DNA of 8,672 nucleotides from Neptuniibacter sp. Its GTDB lineage: Bacteria > Pseudomonadota > Gammaproteobacteria > Pseudomonadales > Balneatricaceae. Location: the NCBI GenBank assembly GCA_030149405.1, contig JASBRM010000042.1, forward strand, positions 1 through 8,672. Reading direction: 5' to 3'. Positions 1-6,868 of the stretch are shown here, piece by piece. Every line of letters starts with the position of its first letter. The stretch's first letter is position 1. The translations under genes and the position numbers were made by a program. The notes beneath the pieces were generated by a model, which did no database searches, was not told the DNA's origin, and saw only the letters and a program-made list of their open reading frames with translations.

Positions 1-3000
1 AAACGAATCTTACCCAAACGCCCCGACCTGAAGGTGATCATTACCTCAGCGACTATTGATCTGGAGCGCTTCTCGAAACACTTTAATGATGCTCCGGTCA
101 TTGAAGTTTCAGGTCGAACATTTCCAGTTGAAGTTCTATATAGACCTCTTCATGAGATGGAAGGCGATGATGAAAAAGCCCAGGATCTGCAGCAAGGTGT
201 TTTAGCTTCTGTAGAAGAATTGCTCGAAATTGATTTAAAACAGGGTAAAGGCCCTCAAGGGGATATTCTGATTTTTCTTCCGGGCGAACGGGAAATCAGA
301 GAAACAGCGGATACCTTGCGAAAAGCCCAGCTTCGGAATGTAGATGTTCTGCCATTGTACGCGCGTCTCTCCTTGGCAGAACAAAACCGGGTATTTCATC
401 GGGGAAGTGGTTCTGTTGGAACGCGTATTGTTCTTTCTACCAATGTTGCTGAAACGTCCCTTACAGTACCGGGCATTAAATATGTTATTGATACCGGCTT
501 GGCTCGTATCAGTCGATACAGTTACCGTTCTAAGGTGCAGCGCTTGCCGATAGAGGCTATTTCTCAGGCCAGTGCGAACCAGCGTTCCGGCCGTTGTGGT
601 CGTATTTCCGAGGGTACCTGTATCCGGCTGTATTCTGAAGAAGACTTTGTGAGCCGACCGGAGTTTACCGATGCGGAAATCCGCCGCACAAATCTTGCTG
701 CAGTTATTCTTCAGATGTTATCGCTTAAATTAGGTGATATTTCAGAGTTTCCTTTTGTAGATCCACCGGATAACCGTTTCATCAATGATGGTTTTAAGCT
801 ACTGCAGGAGTTAGGTGCAGTAGATGCTAAACGTAATATTACACACATAGGTTGGCAGTTATCGCGCCTGCCAATTGATCCACGTTTAGGCAGAATGGTG
901 ATTGAAGCTTCACGGAATAATTGTTTGCGTGAACTGCTTATTATCGTGAGTGCGCTTAGTATTCAGGACCCGAGGGAACGCCCACAGGAAAAACGTCAGG
1001 CCAGTGACGAGAAACATCGGGTATATGCCCATGAAGAATCTGATTTTCTGACATTTGTAAATCTCTGGGATCTCTATGAAGAGCAGCGCCAGGAGTTAAG
1101 CCAGAATCAACTAAGAAAATTCTGTACCAAAAATTTCCTCTCATACATGCGTATGCGGGAGTGGCGTGATACCCATCGTCAATTGCATCTAATTTGTAAA
1201 GAGCTAAAAGAGCAGGATAAGAAGTTCGTTGAGCGTGCTGAACCTGCTTCATATGAGGCTGTGCATAAATCTCTATTGGCCGGTTTGCTCAGCCATATGG
1301 GGTTCAAACAAGAGAAGAAAGAATATCTAGGTGCTCGTAATCGTCGCTTTAACTTGTTTCCGGGATCTATTGTTTACAAGAAAGCGCCAAAATGGATAGT
1401 GGCTGCCGAGTTAGTTGAGACCAGTCAGTTGTACGCTCGGGTGATCGCTCGTATTGATCCGGCCTGGGCGGAAAAACTGGCTCCGCACTTAATTAAAAAG
1501 AATTACAGTGAACCTCATTGGGAGAAAAAACGCGGTGAGGTGGTAGCTACGGAGCAGGTCGTTTTATACGGGTTGATCATAGTTCCAAAGCGCAAGGTAA
1601 GTTTTGGCAAGGTTGATGTCGATCTTTCGCATGAAATCTTTCTTCGTGAGGCTTTGGTAGCGGGCGAGTTGAACACAAAAGCGGACTTTATTGCTAAAAA
1701 CCGCCAGCTGTTATCGGATATTGAAGAGCTTGAGGCTAAATCCCGACGGAAAGATTTGCTGGTAGATGAAGAGCAGTTGTTTGAATTCTATCGCCTGCGT
1801 TTTAAAAGCCTGAATGGATCAAATATTGTAAACGCAGCAGGCTTTGAAAAATGGCGTAAAGAAGTAGAACAGGTTCAACCTGCGGCATTGTTGATGCAAG
1901 AAGAGGATATTCTGCAACGCTCTACCGATCATGTTACCGAGAGAGACTATCCAGACACGTTTACCTGGAACAACACTCAGCTAAAGCTCTTCTACAACTT
2001 TGAACCGGGTAGTAATGATGATGGTGTCACCCTTCAAGTGCCTTTGCCCTTGTTGACGTCTTTACCAAAAGAGCAGATGGAGTGGCTTGTCCCTGGTCTT
2101 TTGGAAGAGAAGTGCACCTGCATTTTACGAGGTTTGCCTAAACAACAAAGAAAGCATTATGTTCCGGTACCTAACTTTGTAACGGCATTTACCCAGGCTG
2201 CGGAATTTGGCGTGGGGAATTTGTATCAGGCATTTGCGCTTCACCTGCTCAGGATGACAGGCATTAGGATCGAAGCTTCTGAGTTGGCGGCTGTAGAAGT
2301 ACCTGAACATTTACATATGAATCTCCGTATTGTTGATGAAAAAGGGCATTTGCTGGACGAATCTCGCTCCTGGGAAGGACTTAATGAAAAGTATGCGGCT
2401 GAGGTCGGAGAGAATCTGACTCAATCGGAGGAACTAAGCTGGGGCAGACAAGGGCTCACAGCCTGGGACTTTGAAGAGCTGGAAGGTGATTGTCGTATTA
2501 CTCAATATGCCGGGATGGAAGTTGATGCCTATCCGGCGCTTATCGATCGTGGTGATTCGGTAGATCTTAGTTTGCGTACCTCTGAGTCAGAAGCCAGATT
2601 CCTATCGGTACGAGGAACAACACGCCTGGCTCTGTTGAATATGAAAGAGCAGATTCGTTTTGCACGTAAGCAACTGCAGGGTAATGAGTTAAATCAGGTT
2701 CTTCTCTTGGGCAGAGAGTTTTTTTCTAAGGAAAAGCTGGAAGAGCAGATCGTATGGATCTCCTGTAGGGAATTGCTGGGTGTGGATCAGCAGCTCATCA
2801 GAACCAGAGAAGGTTTTGATCAGGCTATAGTGAAAAGCAAATCTGGCTTGGTTGAAAGTTGTGCGAAGGTTCTGACAATACTCAAAGAATCCACCCAGCT
2901 GTACCACGACATTCAAAAGCAATTAAAAGGCAAGGTTCAGCTGACTGATGTAACTGTACTTAATGATGTGAAACAGCAGCTTTTAGATCTGTTTTACAAA

Positions 3001-3318
3001 GACTGTCTGACGGACCTTAATCTGGATAAGCTTCAGGATTATCCGCGCTATTTAAAAGCGGTGAAGCTGAGGTTGGAGAAGTTCCGCCGAAATTTAAGGC
3101 AGGAAACATTATTGAGCGATCAGCTCCAGAAATACCGTCAACAATATCTGGCACGTTTGGAGATGAATACTAAACAGGGTATTTATGATACTGAGCTGGA
3201 GAACTATCGATGGTTACTCGAGGAATATCGAGTGTCTTTGTTTGCGCAACAACTAGGGACCCGGGTAACAGTATCCGAAAAGAGGCTTAAACAGTTCTGG
3301 GACAAATTTTTGACTTGA
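1..3318 (+). CDS. hrpA: ATP-dependent RNA helicase HrpA (DEAH box), 5' end outside window
   Basis: This is a cytoplasmic DEAH-box 3'-5' RNA helicase; in E. coli HrpA is linked to mRNA processing and rescue of stalled ribosomes. The reading frame is open from base 1, so the gene is partial: 1105 residues are visible against about 1300 in E. coli HrpA, and the missing part should hold Walker A and the DEAH box. Numbering from the first visible codon, helicase motif III (SAT) is at residues 16-18. The motif IV region (ILIFLPGEREIR) is near 89-100, motif V (STNVAETSLTVPG) at 146-158 and motif VI (QRSGRCGR) at 194-201. After these come the winged-helix/ratchet and OB-fold regions, then the long C-terminal extension (DUF3418-like) that separates HrpA from the shorter HrpB. 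The GTG at 34 lies inside conserved helicase sequence and is not the start. The stop is TGA at 3316-3318. No frameshift is visible. Family assignment is secure. Confidence 0.96.
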   Translation, partial: KRILPKRPDLKVIITSATIDLERFSKHFNDAPVIEVSGRTFPVEVLYRPLHEMEGDDEKAQDLQQGVLASVEELLEIDLKQGKGPQGDILIFLPGEREIRETADTLRKAQLRNVDVLPLYARLSLAEQNRVFHRGSGSVGTRIVLSTNVAETSLTVPGIKYVIDTGLARISRYSYRSKVQRLPIEAISQASANQRSGRCGRISEGTCIRLYSEEDFVSRPEFTDAEIRRTNLAAVILQMLSLKLGDISEFPFVDPPDNRFINDGFKLLQELGAVDAKRNITHIGWQLSRLPIDPRLGRMVIEASRNNCLRELLIIVSALSIQDPRERPQEKRQASDEKHRVYAHEESDFLTFVNLWDLYEEQRQELSQNQLRKFCTKNFLSYMRMREWRDTHRQLHLICKELKEQDKKFVERAEPASYEAVHKSLLAGLLSHMGFKQEKKEYLGARNRRFNLFPGSIVYKKAPKWIVAAELVETSQLYARVIARIDPAWAEKLAPHLIKKNYSEPHWEKKRGEVVATEQVVLYGLIIVPKRKVSFGKVDVDLSHEIFLREALVAGELNTKADFIAKNRQLLSDIEELEAKSRRKDLLVDEEQLFEFYRLRFKSLNGSNIVNAAGFEKWRKEVEQVQPAALLMQEEDILQRSTDHVTERDYPDTFTWNNTQLKLFYNFEPGSNDDGVTLQVPLPLLTSLPKEQMEWLVPGLLEEKCTCILRGLPKQQRKHYVPVPNFVTAFTQAAEFGVGNLYQAFALHLLRMTGIRIEASELAAVEVPEHLHMNLRIVDEKGHLLDESRSWEGLNEKYAAEVGENLTQSEELSWGRQGLTAWDFEELEGDCRITQYAGMEVDAYPALIDRGDSVDLSLRTSESEARFLSVRGTTRLALLNMKEQIRFARKQLQGNELNQVLLLGREFFSKEKLEEQIVWISCRELLGVDQQLIRTREGFDQAIVKSKSGLVESCAKVLTILKESTQLYHDIQKQLKGKVQLTDVTVLNDVKQQLLDLFYKDCLTDLNLDKLQDYPRYLKAVKLRLEKFRRNLRQETLLSDQLQKYRQQYLARLEMNTKQGIYDTELENYRWLLEEYRVSLFAQQLGTRVTVSEKRLKQFWDKFLT

Positions 3319-3329
3319 CCTGCGTCAAG
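3314..3329. promoter_or_regulatory. FNR/Anr-like dyad (or short hairpin) over the hrpA stop codon
   Basis: CTTGAC and GTCAAG form a perfect 6-bp inverted repeat around CTGC. The inner 14 bases, TTGAC-N4-GTCAA (3315-3328), have the size, spacing and half-site shape of CRP/FNR-superfamily operators (FNR/Anr consensus TTGAT-N4-ATCAA; Dnr-type variants carry C/G at the inner position). It overlaps the hrpA stop and lies about 365 bases before the porin start. A TAATAC hexamer follows at 3342-3347, but the spacing is not the usual class II spacing. It could instead be a weak hairpin at the end of the hrpA mRNA, although no T-run follows. The site is read by eye and unproven. Confidence 0.35.
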
Positions 3330-3694
3330 ACAATTGCACGCTAATACCTTTGTCGAATTAAATTGCTTAGTTTATAGAGGGTTAAGCGGTTGCACATGCC
3401 GAGAGGGTATGGTGTAATGCGCTAAATTTGTGCGCAGGACTACTACTTAAGGTCCGATATTAAAGGAGTAGATGCTTCTTTATAGTGATTTGGTAATGAC
3501 GTGTGCACCATTCAGGTAGAAAAATAAAGAAACTTAAAATACTGCCGAATGTAAGAATATGAGGAAATGTTTCATTCATATGGGATGTTTTTTCTGATTA
3601 CTTTTCGTGGAATAGCTGCAGTGCGCTGTAATCTATCCATGAGAATAATAAAATTCACTACTAGTATGTTGAATATATTGAAGGGGAAATGTTG
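3319..3694 (+). other. Long non-coding region upstream of the porin (probable promoter and 5' leader)
   Basis: No protein gene of convincing size lies in these 376 bases. They hold the dyad described at 3314-3329 and a short hairpin candidate (TGCGC 3418-3422 with GCGCA 3432-3436, 9-nt loop, no T-run). There is also a 15-codon open frame at 3472-3519 preceded by AAGGAG at 3463-3468; its 3-nt spacing is too tight to persuade, and it may be chance. The segment from about 3590 is A/T-rich, with TAATAAAAT near 3647-3655 as a possible -10 area, but no matched -35 could be assigned. The ribosome-binding site AAGGGG (3681-3686) is clear. A region this long before a porin often holds regulator sites or a leader targeted by small RNAs; that is inference. 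Confidence 0.4.
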
Positions 3695-4663
3695 ATGAAA
3701 AAGTCACTGATTGCTTTGGCTGTTGCTGGTGCTATGGTTGCACCAATGGTTGCACAGGCTGACGCTACTCTGTATGGCTCTATGCGTATTGAATTGAACG
3801 ATTGGGATTCTGGTAGCTCACTGGACCTGAACGACAACTCTTCTCGTGTAGGTATTAAGGGTGATGTTGATCTGGGTCTGGAAGGCACTAAAGGTATCTT
3901 CCAGTGGGAATTTAACATCAATACTACAGATGACAATCAATACGGTGATCTGGGTGAGCGTCTAGGTCTGATCGGTGCTACAGGTGGCTGGGGTACAGCT
4001 CTGGTTGGTCGTCAGTACCACCCACACTTCCTGTGGGTTAACCTGAATGCTTACACTTTCAGCGACGCAACAATGGCTGAAGCTGGCTTCCTGGGTAACA
4101 CTGGTCACAAACGTACAGAAAACACTCTGGCATACGTATCTCCAAGCATGAACGGCTTCAGTGTTGCTGCTGGTGCAGTTATTGCTGGTTCTGCTGACTC
4201 TGAAGACGTTGATGGTCACAACATCGCTGCTAAATATTCTGGCAACGGTCTGACTGCTGCGATCTCTTTTGGTGATCTGAAATCTAACGGTGCAGTAGGT
4301 CTGGATCGTGAAGTTGTAGGTGCTTCCGTTAAGTATGCAATCAACGATGCTGCAACTGTAATGGCTCGTTATGAAGATGCTGATCAGACTGGTAACGACC
4401 AGAAAGTTTGGGCTCTAAGCGGTACTTACAAGATCGAAAACACTACTCTGAAGCTGGGTTACACTGATCTGGAAGTTGACAACGGTACAACAACTGCTGA
4501 CGGCGACTTCTGGGCTGCAGAAGTACACCAGAAAATGGGTAAAGGCGCTGTATACGCTGCATACGCTGACTTCAACGACTTCAGCGGTTACGCATCAGGT
4601 GCTGGCATCGCAGCTACTGGCGACAACGAACTGTTCACAGTTGGTTACCGTCTGGACTTCTAA
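3695..4663 (+). CDS. Gram-negative general porin, outer-membrane beta-barrel
   Basis: This is a trimeric general-diffusion porin for small hydrophilic solutes in the outer membrane. I chose the ATG at 3695 because AAGGGG (3681-3686) lies 8 nt before it, whereas the in-frame ATG at 3689 is only 2 nt from that site. The product is 322 residues. A signal peptide (MKK, hydrophobic core, then AQA) is cut near residue 22, giving a mature start of DATLYGSM, typical of the OmpC-like/Porin_4 family. Alternating beta-strand patterns run through the protein, including the family-type segment around NTLAYVSPSMNGFSVAAGAV. The last residues, VGYRLDF, end in the phenylalanine recognised by the BAM assembly machine. 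Codons are strongly biased (GGT, CTG, AAC, TCT) compared with hrpA, as expected for an abundant protein. It is monocistronic, with a strong terminator directly after it. Substrate preference cannot be read from sequence alone. Confidence 0.92.
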   Translation: MKKSLIALAVAGAMVAPMVAQADATLYGSMRIELNDWDSGSSLDLNDNSSRVGIKGDVDLGLEGTKGIFQWEFNINTTDDNQYGDLGERLGLIGATGGWGTALVGRQYHPHFLWVNLNAYTFSDATMAEAGFLGNTGHKRTENTLAYVSPSMNGFSVAAGAVIAGSADSEDVDGHNIAAKYSGNGLTAAISFGDLKSNGAVGLDREVVGASVKYAINDAATVMARYEDADQTGNDQKVWALSGTYKIENTTLKLGYTDLEVDNGTTTADGDFWAAEVHQKMGKGAVYAAYADFNDFSGYASGAGIAATGDNELFTVGYRLDF

Positions 4664-4688
4664 GTTCAACATTTCCTAACGGAAATTT

Positions 4689-4716
4689 AAAAGGCTTCCT
4701 TCGGGAAGCCTTTTTT
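4689..4716 (+). terminator. Rho-independent terminator of the porin gene
   Basis: AAAAGGCTTCC (4689-4699) pairs with GGAAGCCTTTT (4704-4714) around a TTCG loop closed by C-G, the very stable UUCG tetraloop. It runs into a T-tract through 4716. It lies 26 nt after the porin stop and separates the porin from mlaA. Confidence 0.95.
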
Positions 4717-4791
4717 CGTTTCTGGATCAAATGATTCTGTTTTTTTCTAAATTGAGCTTTTTTCTTATTTTTTTTCTGTCGCTGTATTGGC

Positions 4792-4797
4792 TACAAT
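4792..4797 (+). promoter_or_regulatory. mlaA: Candidate -10 element for mlaA
   Basis: TACAAT matches TATAAT at five of six positions and lies 34 nt before the chosen mlaA ATG. It follows a T-rich stretch (about 4738-4777), so no proper -35 box is seen at the expected distance. A start point near 4804 would leave a leader of about 28 nt containing the AAAGGA ribosome-binding site. This would also exclude the upstream TTG at 4787 as a translation start. The only support is position and the match. Confidence 0.4.
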
Positions 4798-4831
4798 GGG
4801 GTTTCGTTGTGCATGTGCAAAGGATCAATTA

Positions 4832-5533
4832 ATGAATACAAAGATTAAAGGTTTTCTGGCTGCTGGTGTTATAGCTGCTGTGTTGTCCCAGAATGCTATT
4901 GCCCAAGAGAATGATGTAGATCCTTGGGAAGGGTTTAACCGTGCTATGTTCAGTTTCAACGATACTTTGGATACCATTGCGCTCAAACCGCTAACAAAAG
5001 GCTACAAAGCGGTTATGCCGGATGCTGCAGAAAAAGGTGTTTCAAACTTTTTTGATAATTTAGCTGACGTTGGCACAATGATTAATAATCTGCTTCAGGC
5101 TAAGTTTGATAATGCAGCTCAGGACCTTGCGCGTGTAACTTTCAATTCTACCTTTGGTTTGGCCGGCTTCATTGATGTTGCTACGCCTATGGGTATAGAA
5201 AAGCATAACGAAGATTTTGGTCAGACTCTGGGGCATTTGGGTATTGAAAGTGGCCCTTATCTTGTTCTGCCTTTCTTCGGTCCTAGCTCCGTGCGTGATG
5301 GCATAGGTAAAATTCCAGACAGCATGGTAGATCCTGTTGCTCATGTTGATGACACAGGTGCGAGAAATGCGCTTTACCTAACTCGTGTAATTGATACACG
5401 TAGCCGTCTGTTGGAAACTGAAAAACTCATAGCGGGTGATAAATACACATTTATCCGGGATGCTTATCTGCAAAAGAGAGAGTTTGATGTTCTGGATGGT
5501 AATTTAGAAAATTACGACGACAGCAATTTCTAA
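4832..5533 (+). CDS. mlaA: MlaA/VacJ-family phospholipid-transport protein, lacking a lipobox cysteine
   Basis: MlaA sits in the outer membrane and removes mislocalised phospholipids from the outer leaflet, handing them to MlaC for return to the inner membrane; in E. coli it binds OmpC/OmpF trimers. ATG 4832 is chosen because AAAGGA (4819-4824) lies 7 nt before it and a signal peptide begins at once; a TTG at 4787 in the same frame has neither. The product is 233 residues. Family signatures are DPWEGFNRAMFSFND (30-44), the helix with INNLLQ (84-89), FGLAGFIDVA (108-117), LGHLGIESGPYLVLPFFGPS (133-152, with VRDG after it) and FIRDAYLQKREF (207-218). Oddly, the signal region ends NAIA-QEN with no cysteine, and there is no cysteine anywhere in the protein, so processing by signal peptidase I is predicted instead of lipidation. 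It is also shorter at the C-terminus than E. coli MlaA (251 residues). No mlaBCDEF genes are in the window. Confidence 0.92.
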   Translation: MNTKIKGFLAAGVIAAVLSQNAIAQENDVDPWEGFNRAMFSFNDTLDTIALKPLTKGYKAVMPDAAEKGVSNFFDNLADVGTMINNLLQAKFDNAAQDLARVTFNSTFGLAGFIDVATPMGIEKHNEDFGQTLGHLGIESGPYLVLPFFGPSSVRDGIGKIPDSMVDPVAHVDDTGARNALYLTRVIDTRSRLLETEKLIAGDKYTFIRDAYLQKREFDVLDGNLENYDDSNF

Positions 5534-5545
5534 ACTCCTTCAAGT

Positions 5546-5578
5546 AAGGTTGGTTTTGGTGGCTCTGAAATCAACCTT
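5546..5578 (+). terminator. Possible mlaA transcript-end hairpin (weak)
   Basis: AAGGTTG (5546-5552) pairs exactly with CAACCTT (5572-5578). Allowing three G-U pairs, the stem extends to 14 bp (5546-5559 with 5565-5578) around a 5-nt loop. It begins 13 nt after the mlaA stop, which fits a 3'-end structure. There is no clear T-run after it, so intrinsic termination is doubtful and it may only stabilise the mRNA end. Confidence 0.4.
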
Positions 5579-5662
5579 TACGTCCTATAGATCTTATTCC
5601 TTGGTATTCTTTTCTTAAATAACCTCAGTCTTCTATTGCATGTTCAGGTCTTAAGTTTTAAC

Positions 5663-5692
5663 GTGATGCTTCATATCACTTGCCAAGTGGCA
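5663..5692. promoter_or_regulatory. Two adjacent dyads directly upstream of the phosphatase gene
   Basis: GTGAT-N7-ATCAC (5663-5679) is followed after one base by TGCCA-AG-TGGCA (5681-5692). The second dyad ends 5 nt before the ATG at 5698 and covers the only purine-rich stretch (AAGTGG) that could act as ribosome-binding site. They could be an operator or, in RNA, small hairpins that limit translation. The stems are short and chance is possible. No confident -10/-35 pair was found between 5534 and 5697. Confidence 0.25.
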
Positions 5693-5697
5693 TAGTT

Positions 5698-6867
5698 ATG
5701 AAACAAGCCTATCAAACAATATTGTTAGTGGACCATGTCGCAGAAGTTGTCGATTGTATAATCGAAACCTGTAACAGCGCTTCCTTGCCACCTGTAAAAA
5801 TTTCAACTGCTTTCAGTGCTCATTATGCGGCTGAATTACTCAAGGAAAATGACTTTTCGGTATTAGTTGTTGGTCTGGGTGAAAAACTGGATCTTGAACA
5901 AGTCTCTTTACTTGCTGAGTTACATGCTCCAAAACCAATCATTGTGATATTACCTCCTTCAGCAGAAGATCAGGTCATATCTACGCTTCGTGCCGGCGCA
6001 TCTGATGTGTTTTTTCAGGAATCTGTCCATCAGGAGCAGAGTGATTTTGTTAAATCACTCGATAAATCCCTGGCTCAGGCTGACCTGATAGAGAAAAACT
6101 TCCATTACAGAGATGAGTTAGAAAAAAGCCTGGATGAGCTGAAAGCCGATCAGGAAGCTGCATTGCAAATTCAACAGAATATGCTTCCAGATAAAGAAGT
6201 AAGCTGTGGTGGTGTTACTGCTCGTTTTCTGGTGATCCCATCCTTGTATTTGAGTGGTGATTTTGTCGATGTGGTTTCTATAGACAAAAATCGAACGCTG
6301 TTTTATCTGGCGGATGTCTCAGGGCACGGCGCATCTTCTGCATTGGTTACGGTGTTGCTCAAAAATATGACTAACAGGCTATTAAGGAATTTCCGGCGCA
6401 GCTCAAGCTTTGATATTTTAAATCCGGTGGATACACTTCACCGCATTAATTCAGAGTTGCTGGATACCGGGTTAGGAAAGCATTTGAGTATTTTTCTAGG
6501 CCTGTTCGATGCGTCTGAATCTAAATTGACCTATGCCGTTGGCGGGCATCATCCTATGCCGATTCTAAGATGCGGTAACAAAGCTGAATTCCTGAATGGA
6601 AGGGGGATGCCAGTCGGTTTATTCCCTGAGCCCATGTTTGAACAGAAAGAGATTACACTAGAGTCTGAGTTTGAAATTGCTTTATTTTCAGATGGAGTTC
6701 TTGAAATGCTTCCTCAGGAAACTATGAATGAGATGGAGCAGCGTCTAATTGAAGCGGTAATTGAGACTAAAGGAGCAGGGCCGCAAGTGATTAAAGATAG
6801 CTTACTTCCCGGTATAATTGACGAAGCACCTGACGATATAGCAATTATGACGATTAGTAGGCAGTAG
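5698..6867 (+). CDS. PP2C/SpoIIE-type serine phosphatase with N-terminal degenerate receiver domain (RssB/CrsR-like)
   Basis: This is a probable cytoplasmic regulator that dephosphorylates the STAS protein encoded next to it. ATG 5698 is preferred over the in-frame TTG at 5680; it gives 389 residues beginning at the receiver's first beta-strand (YQTILLVD). Residues 5-115 have the response-regulator fold pattern, but only one Asp (D12) of the acidic pocket remains. The phosphoacceptor position in beta-3 is Gly59 (LVVGLG), and the switch Thr/Ser and the conserved Lys also appear lost. A helical linker (about 116-162) leads through QIQQNMLP to the phosphatase domain. There the metal ligands look intact: SGD (D188), ADVSGHG (D206), FSDG (D332) and PDD (D379/D380). 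No HATPase kinase domain follows, unlike Shewanella CrsR; the length fits the Pseudomonas RssB-type protein. E. coli RssB has the opposite pattern, with a working receiver and a dead phosphatase. The next gene starts 1 nt after the stop. Confidence 0.9.
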   Translation: MKQAYQTILLVDHVAEVVDCIIETCNSASLPPVKISTAFSAHYAAELLKENDFSVLVVGLGEKLDLEQVSLLAELHAPKPIIVILPPSAEDQVISTLRAGASDVFFQESVHQEQSDFVKSLDKSLAQADLIEKNFHYRDELEKSLDELKADQEAALQIQQNMLPDKEVSCGGVTARFLVIPSLYLSGDFVDVVSIDKNRTLFYLADVSGHGASSALVTVLLKNMTNRLLRNFRRSSSFDILNPVDTLHRINSELLDTGLGKHLSIFLGLFDASESKLTYAVGGHHPMPILRCGNKAEFLNGRGMPVGLFPEPMFEQKEITLESEFEIALFSDGVLEMLPQETMNEMEQRLIEAVIETKGAGPQVIKDSLLPGIIDEAPDDIAIMTISRQ

Positions 6868-6868
6868 G

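Noticed and set aside
34..36. GTG at 34 as start of the helicase gene
   Set aside because: The frame is open to base 1 and codes KRILPKRPDLK before it, part of the conserved helicase core; motif III follows at once, so the gene begins outside the window.
956..2922. Minus-strand open frames within hrpA
   Set aside because: They are shadows of a strongly conserved helicase gene, with no protein-like features of their own.
3381..3440. tRNA-like or small structured RNA upstream of the porin
   Set aside because: No cloverleaf, T-loop or acceptor stem could be built; only a 5-bp hairpin is visible.
3689..3691. ATG at 3689 as porin start
   Set aside because: It is only 2 nt after the AAGGGG site; ATG 3695 has 8-nt spacing and gives a standard MKK signal peptide.
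3661..4219. Minus-strand open frames opposite the porin
   Set aside because: They arise from the biased porin codons and have no ribosome-binding site or recognisable domain.
4787..4831. TTG at 4787 as mlaA start, adding MATMGFRCACAKDQL
   Set aside because: It has no ribosome-binding site, overlaps the candidate -10 box, and the extension is not signal-like; its cysteines are not in a lipobox.
5680..5697. TTG at 5680 as phosphatase start
   Set aside because: The extra six residues precede the natural start of the receiver beta-strand, and ATG 5698 is better placed.
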